Origin: Pelotomaculum sp. UBA1371
Lineage (GTDB): Bacteria > Bacillota > Desulfotomaculia > Desulfotomaculales > Pelotomaculaceae
NCBI GenBank assembly: GCA_002305915.1
Contig: DBRJ01000027.1
Span: forward strand, 1-64,000
DNA length: 64,000 bases
Reading direction: 5' to 3'
This document shows positions 43,118 through 52,604 of the stretch, in pieces. Position numbers and translations under genes: made by a program. The number at the start of each line of letters is the position of its first letter. Position 1 is the first letter of the stretch. The notes under the pieces were generated by a model. It was not told where the DNA came from, made no database searches, and worked only from the letters and a program-made list of their open reading frames with translations.

Positions 43118-45043
43118 CTAGGCCTGTTCCATGGCCCGGCCCGGTAAACGCTTGTCACCCACCCGCCGGGTCACTTTTTCACGGTCAAAGTACTCCAGCA
43201 ACGGCAGGGCATATTTACGGGAGGTCTGTAAAAGGTCCCGGATTTCACCCACTGTGATTTCACCCTTTTCCCGGAGGAGTCCTACCACCTTTTCACGGGC
43301 CTGGATCAAGACATCCCTTTGAAAATACAGGTCGTCCGCAATCTTGACCATTACACCTGTCCTCAGCAGGTACTGAAGAAGTTCCTGCCCGTAAGCCTCA
43401 CTAATTCCCGCGTTCCTGCAGAGTTCAGCCCAGGAAGGCGGCAGAAAGGCAGCTTCCCTCAGGATCCCGAGAATTTTGTCAATCTGCTTCAGCTGTTCAT
43501 GGCCGGGCTTGCAGTCGAAGGCCTGCAGCGCTACTGCCCGGGGGCTGACCCTGATCAGACCGTCCTTCTCCATTTCCAGCAGCAGTAATTGAAAAGCCTT
43601 ATTTGGTATAGCCTGGAACTTGCGGGAACGCAGATCCTCCTTGGGATAGCCCTCCCTCAGGGGGTATTCCCGGTGGTAGGACTGGAGCAGCTTACTAATC
43701 TCAGCAGCCCAACGCCGGTAAACATCATCTGCTGCCAGGTACGTCCTTCCCTCAGCGGAGATCACTTTAACCCGGCCATCCCGTTCCAGTTCCCGGGCTG
43801 CCGCCAGAATCTCTTCCTCCTCCAGGCCGGTACCCTTTGCCACTTCGGCCGCCCCCGGCAACCCCGGCAAGCCCGGCAAATACTGGCTCAGCAGTTCAGC
43901 CGGCGTACCCCTTTCCCGGGCGGCCAGAGCATTCAGAACTTCGCTGCGAAAGCGCCTGTGTTTGCGCCCGGGCAAAGGGTCAATAACAGTGCCGCCCCCG
44001 ATGGTATGCATGGGCGAATAAGAGCGGATTACAAAACGGTCACCTTTGGCTGCCACAACCGGCTCTTCCAGCTCCAGCTGGGCGTAGGCCAGGGAGCCCT
44101 GTTTCAATTCTTCCTGATCCAAAAGACGCACCCGGCCCAGCGCTTCCCGGGTTCCCAGGAAAAAGCGCACCCGGGCCCTGTTTTTCAGCGGCCTGGCTGC
44201 GCTTCTCAAGAGCAGCAGGCGCACATCAAGCCGGTGGGAAGGAGAAATGCTTTTCAGCCCGGCCACCACGCTGCCTCGCTCAATCTGGTCCATCTCCAGG
44301 CCGGCCAGGTTGACGGCCACCCTCTGGCCGGCCTCCGCCGCCTCAACCTTTTCACCGTGTACCTGCAGCGAACGCACCCTGGAAGCCAGCCCCTGGGGCT
44401 GTACTTCCACCAGGTCACCCACCTGGAGCGCTCCTGACACCAGCGTGCCGGTGACCACCGTGCCGAAGCCGGTTATGGAAAAAATCCGGTCCACAGGCAG
44501 CCTGGGCGGACCCGCTGCAACCCTGGGCCGGACTTCCCGGGTCAGGCTGTCAATCCGTTCCAGAAGCTCCGGGACACCCTGGCCTGTAACTGAAGAAACA
44601 TTGACTACGGGCGCATCTTCCAGCACAGTGCCCTTTAAAAATTCCTGCACCTCTTCTTCTACCAGATCCAGCCACTCTTCATCCACCAGGTCGATCTTGG
44701 TCAGCACAACAATTCCTTTGGTAACCTGGAGCAACTGGATAATGTCCAGGTGTTCGCGGGTCTGGGGCATAACTCCCTCGTCGGCGGCGATAACCAGGAG
44801 AACAAGATCAAAGCCGCCTGCCCCCGCCAGCATATTCTTGATAAAGCGTTCGTGGCCGGGCACATCGACGATACCCGCCTTCCGCCCCCCGGGCAGGGAC
44901 AGGGAGGCAAAGCCCAGCTCAATGGATATCCCGCGGTCTTTTTCTTCTTTCAGCCGGTCTGTATCAATTCCGGTCATGGCCCTGACCAGGGCTGTCTTAC
45001 CGTGGTCTACATGCCCCGCTGTTCCAATAATAAGGTGTTTCAT
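43118..45043 (-). CDS. selB: Selenocysteine-specific elongation factor SelB
   Basis: GTPase that brings Sec-tRNA(Sec) to UGA codons with a SECIS hairpin. It begins MKHLIIGTAGHVDHGKTALV with DVPGHERFIKNMLAG and TKIDLVDEEW (G domain), then EF-Tu-like domains and C-terminal winged helices (to KRLPGRAMEQA). 641 residues, usual size. ATG 45043 with AAGGGATGA upstream, one base after the selA stop. Selenoproteins are thus expected in this genome; I see none in this window. Confidence 0.96.
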   Translation of the reverse strand: MKHLIIGTAGHVDHGKTALVRAMTGIDTDRLKEEKDRGISIELGFASLSLPGGRKAGIVDVPGHERFIKNMLAGAGGFDLVLLVIAADEGVMPQTREHLDIIQLLQVTKGIVVLTKIDLVDEEWLDLVEEEVQEFLKGTVLEDAPVVNVSSVTGQGVPELLERIDSLTREVRPRVAAGPPRLPVDRIFSITGFGTVVTGTLVSGALQVGDLVEVQPQGLASRVRSLQVHGEKVEAAEAGQRVAVNLAGLEMDQIERGSVVAGLKSISPSHRLDVRLLLLRSAARPLKNRARVRFFLGTREALGRVRLLDQEELKQGSLAYAQLELEEPVVAAKGDRFVIRSYSPMHTIGGGTVIDPLPGRKHRRFRSEVLNALAARERGTPAELLSQYLPGLPGLPGAAEVAKGTGLEEEEILAAARELERDGRVKVISAEGRTYLAADDVYRRWAAEISKLLQSYHREYPLREGYPKEDLRSRKFQAIPNKAFQLLLLEMEKDGLIRVSPRAVALQAFDCKPGHEQLKQIDKILGILREAAFLPPSWAELCRNAGISEAYGQELLQYLLRTGVMVKIADDLYFQRDVLIQAREKVVGLLREKGEITVGEIRDLLQTSRKYALPLLEYFDREKVTRRVGDKRLPGRAMEQA

Positions 45044-45044
45044 T

Positions 45045-46466
45045 TCATCCCTTTCCTTCGCCGAGAGCAACCGCCACCGCTTCTACCAGCTGCTGCAGTT
45101 CAGCGTCACCGATGGTCCGGACATCCAGGAGCAGCTTATCCTCCTGTACCCTGCCCATGACCGCCGGGTCACCCCGGCGCAGTTTGATTTGAAGTTCACC
45201 CGCTGACTCTTGCGCCGGACGTATCGCCACCAGCACCGAAGGAAGCTCCGCTGTGGGCATCGCTCCGCCTCCCACGGCTGAAAAACCTTTTTCCACGCAG
45301 ATTTCCGCTTTTTTTCCGGCGGCCTCACGCAGCAGCTCAGCCAGCCGGGAACCCCTTTGCTGCAGGATGTCCCGGGTCCCGGTAAGCATCCTCAAGGTGG
45401 GAATTTCCCGGATGGCCCGGTCCTGATCGAGATATTCCCGCAGAGTCGCTTCCAGGGCGGCCACTGTCATCTTGTCAATCCGGACGGCCCTTGTTAACGG
45501 GTTTTTTTTCATCCTTTCAACGAGCTCTTTTCTTCCTATAATAATGCCCGCCTGGGGGCCGCCCAGGAGCTTGTCCCCGCTAAATGTGACCACATCCGGC
45601 CCGGCTTCCACCACTTCCCGTACTGTGGGTTCAGGGGGTAGTCCGTAGCCGCTGAGGTCAAACAAAAAACCACTGCCTAAATCCGACATCACGGGAAGCG
45701 AAGATGACCTGCCTATTTCAACAAGCTCGCTGATCGTTGTTTCCCGGGTAAATCCGATAATTCTGTAGTTGCTGGTATGGACATGGAGCAGCAGGGCAGT
45801 ATCCGGGCTGATAGCCCTCCGGTAATCATCCGGATGAGTTTTATTTGTGGCTCCCACCTCAACCAGCCGCGCCCCGCTTTGGGCCATTACCTCCGGTACC
45901 CGGAAAGAACCCCCGATTTCAACAAGCTGGCCTCTGGATACGATTACTTCCCGGTCCCTGGCCAGTGTGCTCAACGCCAGGAGCACCGCCGCCGCATTGT
46001 TGTTCACCACCAGGACCGCCTCGGCACCCGTCAGTGATTTCAGCAGCCCTTCCAGGTGAGCATACCTGGAACCTCGCCGCCCGCTTTCCAGGTCAAGCTC
46101 GATGTTCGAGTAACGGGAAGCCACATCGTTGACAGCCTGCCTGGCCCGCTCGCTGAGGAGGGCGCGGCCCATATTTGTATGCAGCACAACCCCTGTGGCA
46201 TTGATAACCGGGCGCAGGTTGGGGCGAACAGACTGCCTGACGGCCCCGAGGGTTTCCAGAACGGTTTGCTCCAGGATAAACTCTTTTCCCTTATTTTCAT
46301 CTTCCGGCCTAACCCCTGCCAGGAGTCGCCGCCGCTCTTTGGCCAAAACTTCCCGGACGGCCTGGACCACGACACTGCGCGGCTGCCCTTCCAGTTCCCG
46401 GACCACCCTTTCTTCCCTGAGCACTTCGTCTACTGACGGCAGCAACCTCAGCAAATCTGTAACCAC
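45045..46466 (-). CDS. selA: L-seryl-tRNA(Sec) selenium transferase SelA
   Basis: PLP enzyme that converts Ser-tRNA(Sec) to Sec-tRNA(Sec). 473 residues; INATGVVLHTNMGRALLSE near 85, the PLP lysine in TFSGDKLLGGPQAGIIIG (about 290-305), and the C-terminal domain. GTG start with GAGGG about 9 bases upstream. Operon with selB; the tRNA-Sec gene (selC) is not visible on either side. Confidence 0.96.
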   Translation of the reverse strand: MVTDLLRLLPSVDEVLREERVVRELEGQPRSVVVQAVREVLAKERRRLLAGVRPEDENKGKEFILEQTVLETLGAVRQSVRPNLRPVINATGVVLHTNMGRALLSERARQAVNDVASRYSNIELDLESGRRGSRYAHLEGLLKSLTGAEAVLVVNNNAAAVLLALSTLARDREVIVSRGQLVEIGGSFRVPEVMAQSGARLVEVGATNKTHPDDYRRAISPDTALLLHVHTSNYRIIGFTRETTISELVEIGRSSSLPVMSDLGSGFLFDLSGYGLPPEPTVREVVEAGPDVVTFSGDKLLGGPQAGIIIGRKELVERMKKNPLTRAVRIDKMTVAALEATLREYLDQDRAIREIPTLRMLTGTRDILQQRGSRLAELLREAAGKKAEICVEKGFSAVGGGAMPTAELPSVLVAIRPAQESAGELQIKLRRGDPAVMGRVQEDKLLLDVRTIGDAELQQLVEAVAVALGEGKG

Positions 46467-46635
46467 GGCTCCGATCCCTCCAAATTGTCCCAGCAGGTTT
46501 CATAATCTACTATTTTAAAATTATATGGCAGCAACACCCTAAAAGCAAGTATCGTAAGGCTTTGCTTCTTATGGGTAGGCATTTTTATAAACACTCTGCA
46601 AAGATATTGTACCATAACACTGGCGCTAAAAACCT

Positions 46636-46665
46636 TTGTCATAAGAGCAAGCGTTATATTATAAT
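46636..46665 (+). promoter_or_regulatory. Promoter of purLQ
   Basis: TTGTCA (46636-46641), 18-base spacer, TATAAT (46660-46665). The leader is about 150 bases; a weak hairpin with T-runs (46695-46728, ACCG paired with CGGT) lies in it. I do not recognise a riboswitch there. Confidence 0.7.
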
Positions 46666-46822
46666 ATAGACGAAAGGAATTAAAATCACGCGAACCGTAT
46701 TAACAGCGGTTTTTATTTATTTTTTGGCCGGGCAGGATCTGGTAATGGACTTGTCATATATTTTCAATACATTACTACCATGCCTCTTTTTTGCTATCCC
46801 ATTTGAACAGGAGGGTGATTTA

Positions 46823-49660
46823 ATGATCCAAGAGGTGCGGGTTATTACCAAACAGGGAATAACCGACAGCAAGGGAGAAGAAGTCCTTTATGATATCAAC
46901 TACGCCCTTGGTATCCAAAGCGTAGAAAAAGTCAGAACAGCCCGGGTTTTTCGTTTCGAAGGCATTAGCAGCGAGGATGCCGTCTACCTGGCCCAAAAAC
47001 TGCTGGCCGAGGATATATTTCAAGAATATCAGATCAACGGCCCCGTCCTTGAGGATGCTGCCGTGGTACTGGAGGTCGCCTACAAACCAGGGGTGATGAA
47101 CCCGGAGGCCGCATCCCTGATTAAATCGGCTGAGGACCTGGGAGTCAAGGGCCTTGTTGCCGCCGACTCCAGCTGGAGCTACGGTTTTTACGGTAAAAAC
47201 ATTACCGAAGCCGATCTTGACCGGATCATGAACAGCCTTCTGGTTAACGCAACGGTGGAATACGTCGTCAGGGAAAGTCCTAAAACCCTGATTATCCAGG
47301 GAACACCCGGTCGTACCGAAGTGATTCCCATCCGGAAGATGAACAACACAGAACTGCTCGACCTGAGCAGGGACAAGCTTTTTTTGAACCTGGAGGAAAT
47401 GAAGGTCGTCCAGGAGTACTTTAGACGCATAGGACGTGACGCCACAGACTGTGAAATCGAGATTATCGCCCAGACCTGGTCTGAACACTGCGTCCACAAA
47501 ACATTCAAGGCTAAACTGATTGTAGATGGAAAGGAGAAAAAGCCGCTTTTTAAGCGCTTGAAGGACGCCACGGAAGAAGTTGCGCACCCGTTGGTCCTGT
47601 CGGCTTTCGTGGATAACTCCGGCGTCATAGAATTTTTCGACGGCATGGCCATCTGCGGTAAAGTGGAAACGCACAACTCGCCGTCCGCCATTGAGCCCTA
47701 CGGCGGTGCTATGACCGGCAGCGGCGGCGTTTTCCGGGACATCGTGGGAACTGGATTAGGGGCAAAAGTACTGGCCTCCACTGATATGTTTTGTTTTGCC
47801 CCGCCGGGGACACCCCAGGACAAGATCCCTGCCGGCTGCCTCCATCCCCACTACCTGTTGAGACGAGTGGTAGCCGGGGTAAGAGATTACGGAAACAGGA
47901 TGGGCATCCCCACCAACAACGGTTCGCTTCACTTCCACCCGGACTTCCGCGCCAAGCCCACGGTTATTGTGGGCGCCTACGGCATCCTCCCGGCTGCAAC
48001 CAGCCGAAAGAGCTGGCCAAAGGCAGGGGATCTGGTGGTAACCCTGGGCGGACGAACCGGGAGGGACGGCATCCATGGGGCTACGTTTTCCAGTGGGGAA
48101 ATGACGGACAGAACCATGGAGGTCAATGCCAGCGCAGTTCAGATCGGCAACCCCATCGAGGAAAAACGCATGTTTGACGCCATTCTAGCTGCCAGGGACG
48201 AAGGCCTGATCCGGACCATTACCGACTGCGGCGCAGGGGGATTTGCTTCTGCGGTAGGTGAAATGGGCTCGAAAACCGGGGCGCGCATCGCCCTGGACCG
48301 GGCGCCGCTAAAGTACCCCGGCCTTGCACCCTGGGAAATCCTGCTTTCGGAGAGCCAGGAAAGAATGGTGCTGGCAGTTGACCCGGCTCACCGGGAGCGC
48401 CTACTGGAAATCTGCCGGGACTACAATGTGGAAGCCACAGTCCTGGGCGAGTTCACAGATGATCACCATTTTACCGCCACCTATGAAGGCCAAACAGTCA
48501 TGGACCTGGATATGGAATTCCTGCACAACGGCCTGCCCCAGCGGGTCATGAAAGCAGCCTGGAAAAAGCCTGTCTATGCTGAGCCGGTAATCAAGGAAAC
48601 GGGCGACTGGAATAAACTTTTTGCCGAGGTGCTGAGCCACCTCAACGTGTGCTCAAAAGAGCCCATTATCCGTCTGTACGACCACGGTGTGCAGGGGACA
48701 AACGCCCTCCCACCCTTTGCCGGGGTGGCTGAAGACGGGCCCAACAATGCAGCCATCATGGCCCCCATTCTCGGAAAACCTTACGGAATGATCATTTCAC
48801 ACGGGCTCAACCCTGTTTTAAATGTGATCCAGCCCTATTACGGAAGCCTGTGGTCAGCTGCTGAAGCAACTGCCAATGCAGTGGCCTCCGGCGCCAATCC
48901 GGAGGAGATGGCTTTAATTGACAACTTCATCTGGCCCTTCCCGGACGAAGAATCACTGGGTGCCCTTGATCTGGCGGTTGACGCCTGCGTGGACTTTTCC
49001 CGCGCCACAGGTATGCCCTTCATCTCGGGAAAAGACAGCCTTTCCAGTACCTACAGGGGAAGGGACGGGAAGGTTATCAAGATCCCCCCGGTTCTATGCA
49101 TCTCTGTCTTCGGCCGGATGCCGGACGTTTCGAGGTCCGTTTCGGCGGACTTTAAAGAGTCAAACAGCCAAATTGTGCTGGTGGGACACCGGAACACAGA
49201 TGAGATGGCCGGTTCAGTCTACTACGATCTCCTGGGAGCAGTGGGAAACAATCTTCCGAAAATTGATCCCGGAGCTTTGATGGAGGTTTTCAAAGCCGTT
49301 TATCGAGCCATTCACGGGGGTAAACTTCTGGCCTGCCACGATCTCAGCGAAGGCGGGCTGGCCGCCGCGCTGGCCGAAATGTGCTTCGGTGGAGGCCTTG
49401 GCGCGTCCATACGAATTACCGGGGAGCAAAAAGCCGAGTATTTCTTATTTAATGAAACAGCCGGCTGCTTTTTGGCAGAGATTCCGCACGGCGCCAACCC
49501 GGAAACAATTTTTGGGGATATCCCCTGGGCAGTCATCGGGAGAACAGTCCCGGAACCTTTGATTACAGCCGAGCAGTCGGGAGAAACTCTTTTCACCCTC
49601 AATTTGGAGGAATTAAAAGAGGCCTGGCAGCGCCCAATGAAGGAGGTCTTCCGTTCATGA
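46823..49660 (+). CDS. purL: Phosphoribosylformylglycinamidine synthase, PurSL-type
   Basis: Purine synthesis: converts FGAR to FGAM with ammonia from PurQ. 945 residues. The N-terminal about 150 residues hold PurS-like ferredoxin-fold sequence (IQEVRVITKQGITDSKGEEV and a second half near 75-150). The catalytic ATPase domains follow with QTWSEHCVHK, GKVETHNSPSAIEPYGG, GGRTGRDGIHGATFSS and CHDLSEGGLAAAL. The glutaminase domain is separate (next gene), so this is intermediate between the PurS/L/Q set and the single-chain enzyme. ATG 46823 has AGGAGGGTGA upstream. Confidence 0.94.
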   Translation: MIQEVRVITKQGITDSKGEEVLYDINYALGIQSVEKVRTARVFRFEGISSEDAVYLAQKLLAEDIFQEYQINGPVLEDAAVVLEVAYKPGVMNPEAASLIKSAEDLGVKGLVAADSSWSYGFYGKNITEADLDRIMNSLLVNATVEYVVRESPKTLIIQGTPGRTEVIPIRKMNNTELLDLSRDKLFLNLEEMKVVQEYFRRIGRDATDCEIEIIAQTWSEHCVHKTFKAKLIVDGKEKKPLFKRLKDATEEVAHPLVLSAFVDNSGVIEFFDGMAICGKVETHNSPSAIEPYGGAMTGSGGVFRDIVGTGLGAKVLASTDMFCFAPPGTPQDKIPAGCLHPHYLLRRVVAGVRDYGNRMGIPTNNGSLHFHPDFRAKPTVIVGAYGILPAATSRKSWPKAGDLVVTLGGRTGRDGIHGATFSSGEMTDRTMEVNASAVQIGNPIEEKRMFDAILAARDEGLIRTITDCGAGGFASAVGEMGSKTGARIALDRAPLKYPGLAPWEILLSESQERMVLAVDPAHRERLLEICRDYNVEATVLGEFTDDHHFTATYEGQTVMDLDMEFLHNGLPQRVMKAAWKKPVYAEPVIKETGDWNKLFAEVLSHLNVCSKEPIIRLYDHGVQGTNALPPFAGVAEDGPNNAAIMAPILGKPYGMIISHGLNPVLNVIQPYYGSLWSAAEATANAVASGANPEEMALIDNFIWPFPDEESLGALDLAVDACVDFSRATGMPFISGKDSLSSTYRGRDGKVIKIPPVLCISVFGRMPDVSRSVSADFKESNSQIVLVGHRNTDEMAGSVYYDLLGAVGNNLPKIDPGALMEVFKAVYRAIHGGKLLACHDLSEGGLAAALAEMCFGGGLGASIRITGEQKAEYFLFNETAGCFLAEIPHGANPETIFGDIPWAVIGRTVPEPLITAEQSGETLFTLNLEELKEAWQRPMKEVFRS

Positions 49661-50436
49661 AAAAACCCCTTGTATGCGTGCTCCGGACAGATGGAATCAA
49701 CTGTGATGAAGAAACTTTTTACGCCTTTGAGAAAGCAGGAGCAGACTGCCGTCTGGTTCACGTAAACCAGCTCCGGAAAGGCAGCGAAAAGCTAGCCTCA
49801 TACCAAATTTTGGTACTGCCCGGTGGCTTTTCCTACGGAGACGATGTTCACTCCGGCAAAATCCTGGCGGTGGAGCTGACCTCCTTTTTGAAGGAACAGC
49901 TGGAAGCCTTTGTGGAAGCCGGCAAACTCGTGCTGGGAATCTGCGACGGCTTCCAGGTGCTGGTACGGACAGGACTCTTGCCCGACCGGAACCTGGGTGT
50001 AATTAAGACCACCCTGATAGCTAACGACAGCCATTTCGAGTGCCGCTGGGTCAACCTGCTGTTGGAGCGCAGCCACTGCGTCTTTACCCGCGGGCTGGAG
50101 GGCAGCCTGATCAGCATGCAGGTCGCCCATGGGGAAGGCAAGTTTTTCACAAACCCGGCGACTTTGCAGGAAATAGAAAACCGGGGTCAGGTGGTGTTCC
50201 GTTACGCCGGCACCGACGGCCGGCCCACGGTGCTGTACCCGGCCAATCCCAACGGCTCCCTGAACGCCATTGCCGGTATCTGCGACTCAACGGGAAGAAT
50301 CATGGGCATGATGCCCCATCCGGAAAGGTACGTTGAGCGTACCCAGCACCCAAACTGGCGCAGGATGCCCGCCGATACTGTTCCCCACGGACTGGCTATC
50401 TTTAAAAACGCCGTGGATTACGCCCGGCAGTTTTAA
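49657..50436 (+). CDS. purQ: Phosphoribosylformylglycinamidine synthase glutaminase subunit PurQ
   Basis: Class I glutamine amidotransferase feeding NH3 to PurL. GICDGFQVLVR contains the nucleophilic Cys, MMPHPERYVE the His/Glu, and PGGFSYGDDVHSG the oxyanion region. 259 residues. Its ATG overlaps the purL stop by 4 bases (ATGA), indicating coupled translation. Followed by tandem palindromic repeats and a terminator. Confidence 0.95.
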   Translation: MKKPLVCVLRTDGINCDEETFYAFEKAGADCRLVHVNQLRKGSEKLASYQILVLPGGFSYGDDVHSGKILAVELTSFLKEQLEAFVEAGKLVLGICDGFQVLVRTGLLPDRNLGVIKTTLIANDSHFECRWVNLLLERSHCVFTRGLEGSLISMQVAHGEGKFFTNPATLQEIENRGQVVFRYAGTDGRPTVLYPANPNGSLNAIAGICDSTGRIMGMMPHPERYVERTQHPNWRRMPADTVPHGLAIFKNAVDYARQF

Positions 50437-50450
50437 TAAGGTGTATGGAC

Positions 50451-50562
50451 AACTACCCTGAAAATAGACATTTTCTTCCTTTGTGGTGCCGCTAGCGGCA
50501 TGGGGAACTACTCTAATAATAGACATTTTCTACCTCTGCTGGTGCCGCGCCAGCGGCACGGG
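50451..50562. repeat. Two tandem units ending in palindromes
   Basis: Unit 1 (50451-50504) and unit 2 (50506-50562) share AACTAC(C/T)CT, then AATAGACATTTTCT, CCT and GTGCCGC palindromes (GCCGCTAGCGGC and GCCGCGCCAGCGGC). The arms differ by compensating changes in the loop. Function unknown; position is the purQ 3' region. Confidence 0.8.
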
Positions 50563-50569
50563 TATCTAA

Positions 50570-50600
50570 CAAAAAAAGACCTGCGGGTCTTTTTTTTATT
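50570..50600 (+). terminator. Terminator of purLQ
   Basis: AAAAAAAGACC, 4-base loop, GGTCTTTTTTTT. Confidence 0.85.
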
Positions 50601-50671
50601 TCCATTTTGTTCAATTTCTTATAAAAAGACTCTTGCATTAAATGAAGCACCCTGTAAAAACTATATTCATT

Positions 50672-52489
50672 ATGAAAAAAGTTAAACTAATGATTAATAA
50701 TCGCCCGGTAGTGGCGGAAAAAGGAACAAGCATCCTGCAGGCAGCCAGGAACGCCGGGTATGATATCCCCACGCTGTGCTACCTGGAAGGGGTAAGCGCC
50801 CCGGGGTCCTGCCGGGTCTGCCTGGTGGAGGTGGAAAGAAACGGCAACAGATCCCTCCTGGCATCCTGTGTCAGCCCCGTGGAGGAAGGGTTGAAAGTCT
50901 ACACAGAATCGCCCAGGGCGCGACACGCCCGCAAGCGTGTAGTTGAACTGCTGCTCACTGAACACAAACAGGAGTGCGCCAGCTGTGTGCGGAACCTCAA
51001 CTGCGAGCTCCAGAACCTGGCGGATCGCTTGCGTCTGAGAAAAATCCGTCTTGGCGGGGAGCGCATTGAACACCTTGTGGACGATAAAAACCCCTTTATT
51101 GTCAGGGACTATAACAAGTGTATCAAGTGCCGGCGTTGCGAAGCCGTCTGCAGGGAACAGGGCGTATCTGCCCTGGCGGCCCAAAACCGAAGTTTGAGAA
51201 CGGTTATAGGCCCCGCTTTCAAAAAAGGCCTTGCAGAAGTTGCCTGTATTGCCTGCGGTCAGTGCGTCATGGCCTGTCCCACCGGCGCGCTGACGGAAAA
51301 AGAAAGCATTGATGAAGTCCTGCAGGCACTGGATGATCCGGATAGATTCGTCATTGTGCAGACTGCGCCCAGTATCCGGGTGACCCTGGGCGAAGCCTTC
51401 GGCCTGCCTGTGGGAACGGTGGTGACCGGTAAACTGGCTGCGGCGCTGCGGCGGCTTGGTTTTGATCGTGTCTTTTCCACCGACTTCGCAGCCGACCTTA
51501 CAGTTGTGGAAGAATCCCATGAGCTTTTGGAGCGACTCAAATCGAAAAAGCGGCTGCCCCTGATTTCTTCCTGCAGTCCGGGCTGGGTCAAGTTCTGCGA
51601 GCACTACTACCCCGAGTTTTTAGACAACCTCTCAACCTGCAAGTCCCCCCAGGAAATGTTCGGAGCCCTGGCCAAGACCTACTTTGCCGAAAAAGAGGGC
51701 CTGGATCCGGCCAAAATTATTGTAGTGGGCGTAATGCCCTGTACTGCCAAGAAGTTTGAAGCAGCACGTGAGGAACTGATAACCCGGGGCCACCGGGACG
51801 TGGACTATGTCCTGACCACACGGGAACTGGCCAGAATGATCCGGCAGGCCGGGATCAAATTTGAAGATTTGCCTGATGAAGAATATGACCAGCCCTTGGG
51901 GATTGCCTCCGGCGCGGGAAACATCTTCGGCGGGTCCGGCGGCCTTACGGAAGCGGCCATGCGCACCGCCTTCGCCCTTACCAACCCCGGCGAAGCGGAA
52001 CCGGTGATTCAGCTCAAGGAACTAAGGGGAACGAAGGGGATTAAAGAAGCGACCATCGATTTAAAAAAAGGAGGTAAACTGAAAGTAGCCGTGGTTCACG
52101 GAACCCGCAACGCCCGCAGGATGTTGGAAAGACTCAAGGCAGGGGAACACTTTGATTTTATCGAGATCATGGCCTGCCCCGGGGGATGCGTGGGAGGCGG
52201 GGGACAGCCTATTTTCGGAAAGCAGGATCACCGCGAACTTGCCGTGGAACACCGGCGCCAAAGGGCTGAGTCTTTATTTAAGATTGACCTGGGTAAAAAA
52301 CTGAGGAAGGCCCATGAAAACCCTGCCGTTAAAAAGGTATACGAGGATTATCTCGGCCAACCCCTCAGCGCTAAGGCCAGGGCACTCCTGCATACCTCCT
52401 ACACCGCCAGAGGCAAAACCCCCGGCCTGAACGTCCCGGGAGTTAAATGGAACGACGGGAGCAGAAGGCCGGCAGAAGTACCGGGCTGA
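50672..52489 (+). CDS. hydA: [FeFe] hydrogenase, NAD(P)-linked group A type
   Basis: Makes or consumes H2 at an H-cluster. Domains in order: [2Fe-2S] (CYLEGVSAPGSCRVC), His-ligated [4Fe-4S] (HKQECASCVRNLNC), two [4Fe-4S] (CIKCRRCEAVC and CIACGQCVMAC), then H-cluster motifs SSCSPGW, MPCTAKKFE and MACPGGCVGGGGQP. The L1 motif reads SSCSPGW where TSCCPxW is the textbook form. About 605 residues. No Shine-Dalgarno precedes ATG 50672 or the upstream ATG 50642, so translation start is uncertain. No NuoE/NuoF-like partner genes are adjacent, so the electron partner must be encoded elsewhere. Confidence 0.94.
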   Translation: MKKVKLMINNRPVVAEKGTSILQAARNAGYDIPTLCYLEGVSAPGSCRVCLVEVERNGNRSLLASCVSPVEEGLKVYTESPRARHARKRVVELLLTEHKQECASCVRNLNCELQNLADRLRLRKIRLGGERIEHLVDDKNPFIVRDYNKCIKCRRCEAVCREQGVSALAAQNRSLRTVIGPAFKKGLAEVACIACGQCVMACPTGALTEKESIDEVLQALDDPDRFVIVQTAPSIRVTLGEAFGLPVGTVVTGKLAAALRRLGFDRVFSTDFAADLTVVEESHELLERLKSKKRLPLISSCSPGWVKFCEHYYPEFLDNLSTCKSPQEMFGALAKTYFAEKEGLDPAKIIVVGVMPCTAKKFEAAREELITRGHRDVDYVLTTRELARMIRQAGIKFEDLPDEEYDQPLGIASGAGNIFGGSGGLTEAAMRTAFALTNPGEAEPVIQLKELRGTKGIKEATIDLKKGGKLKVAVVHGTRNARRMLERLKAGEHFDFIEIMACPGGCVGGGGQPIFGKQDHRELAVEHRRQRAESLFKIDLGKKLRKAHENPAVKKVYEDYLGQPLSAKARALLHTSYTARGKTPGLNVPGVKWNDGSRRPAEVPG

Positions 52490-52604
52490 TTCACACCAGG
52501 CCGCCCAAAAAGAAAAGTAGCCTGACGCGTCCGCCCGAGGTATCAAAAAGAGCTCCTGCTACCTGAAGATCGGAATAAAGCAAGGTTTTGGGAGGTGTTG
52601 AAAC

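Noticed and set aside
44247..45206. Long plus-strand open frame (319 codons) opposite selB
   Set aside because: Antisense shadow of selB, rich in Ser/Thr/Pro/Arg as expected from GC-rich complementary codons.
46666..46822. purL leader checked for a purine riboswitch
   Set aside because: The conserved purine-aptamer loop and junction sequences were not found; only a weak hairpin with T-runs is present.
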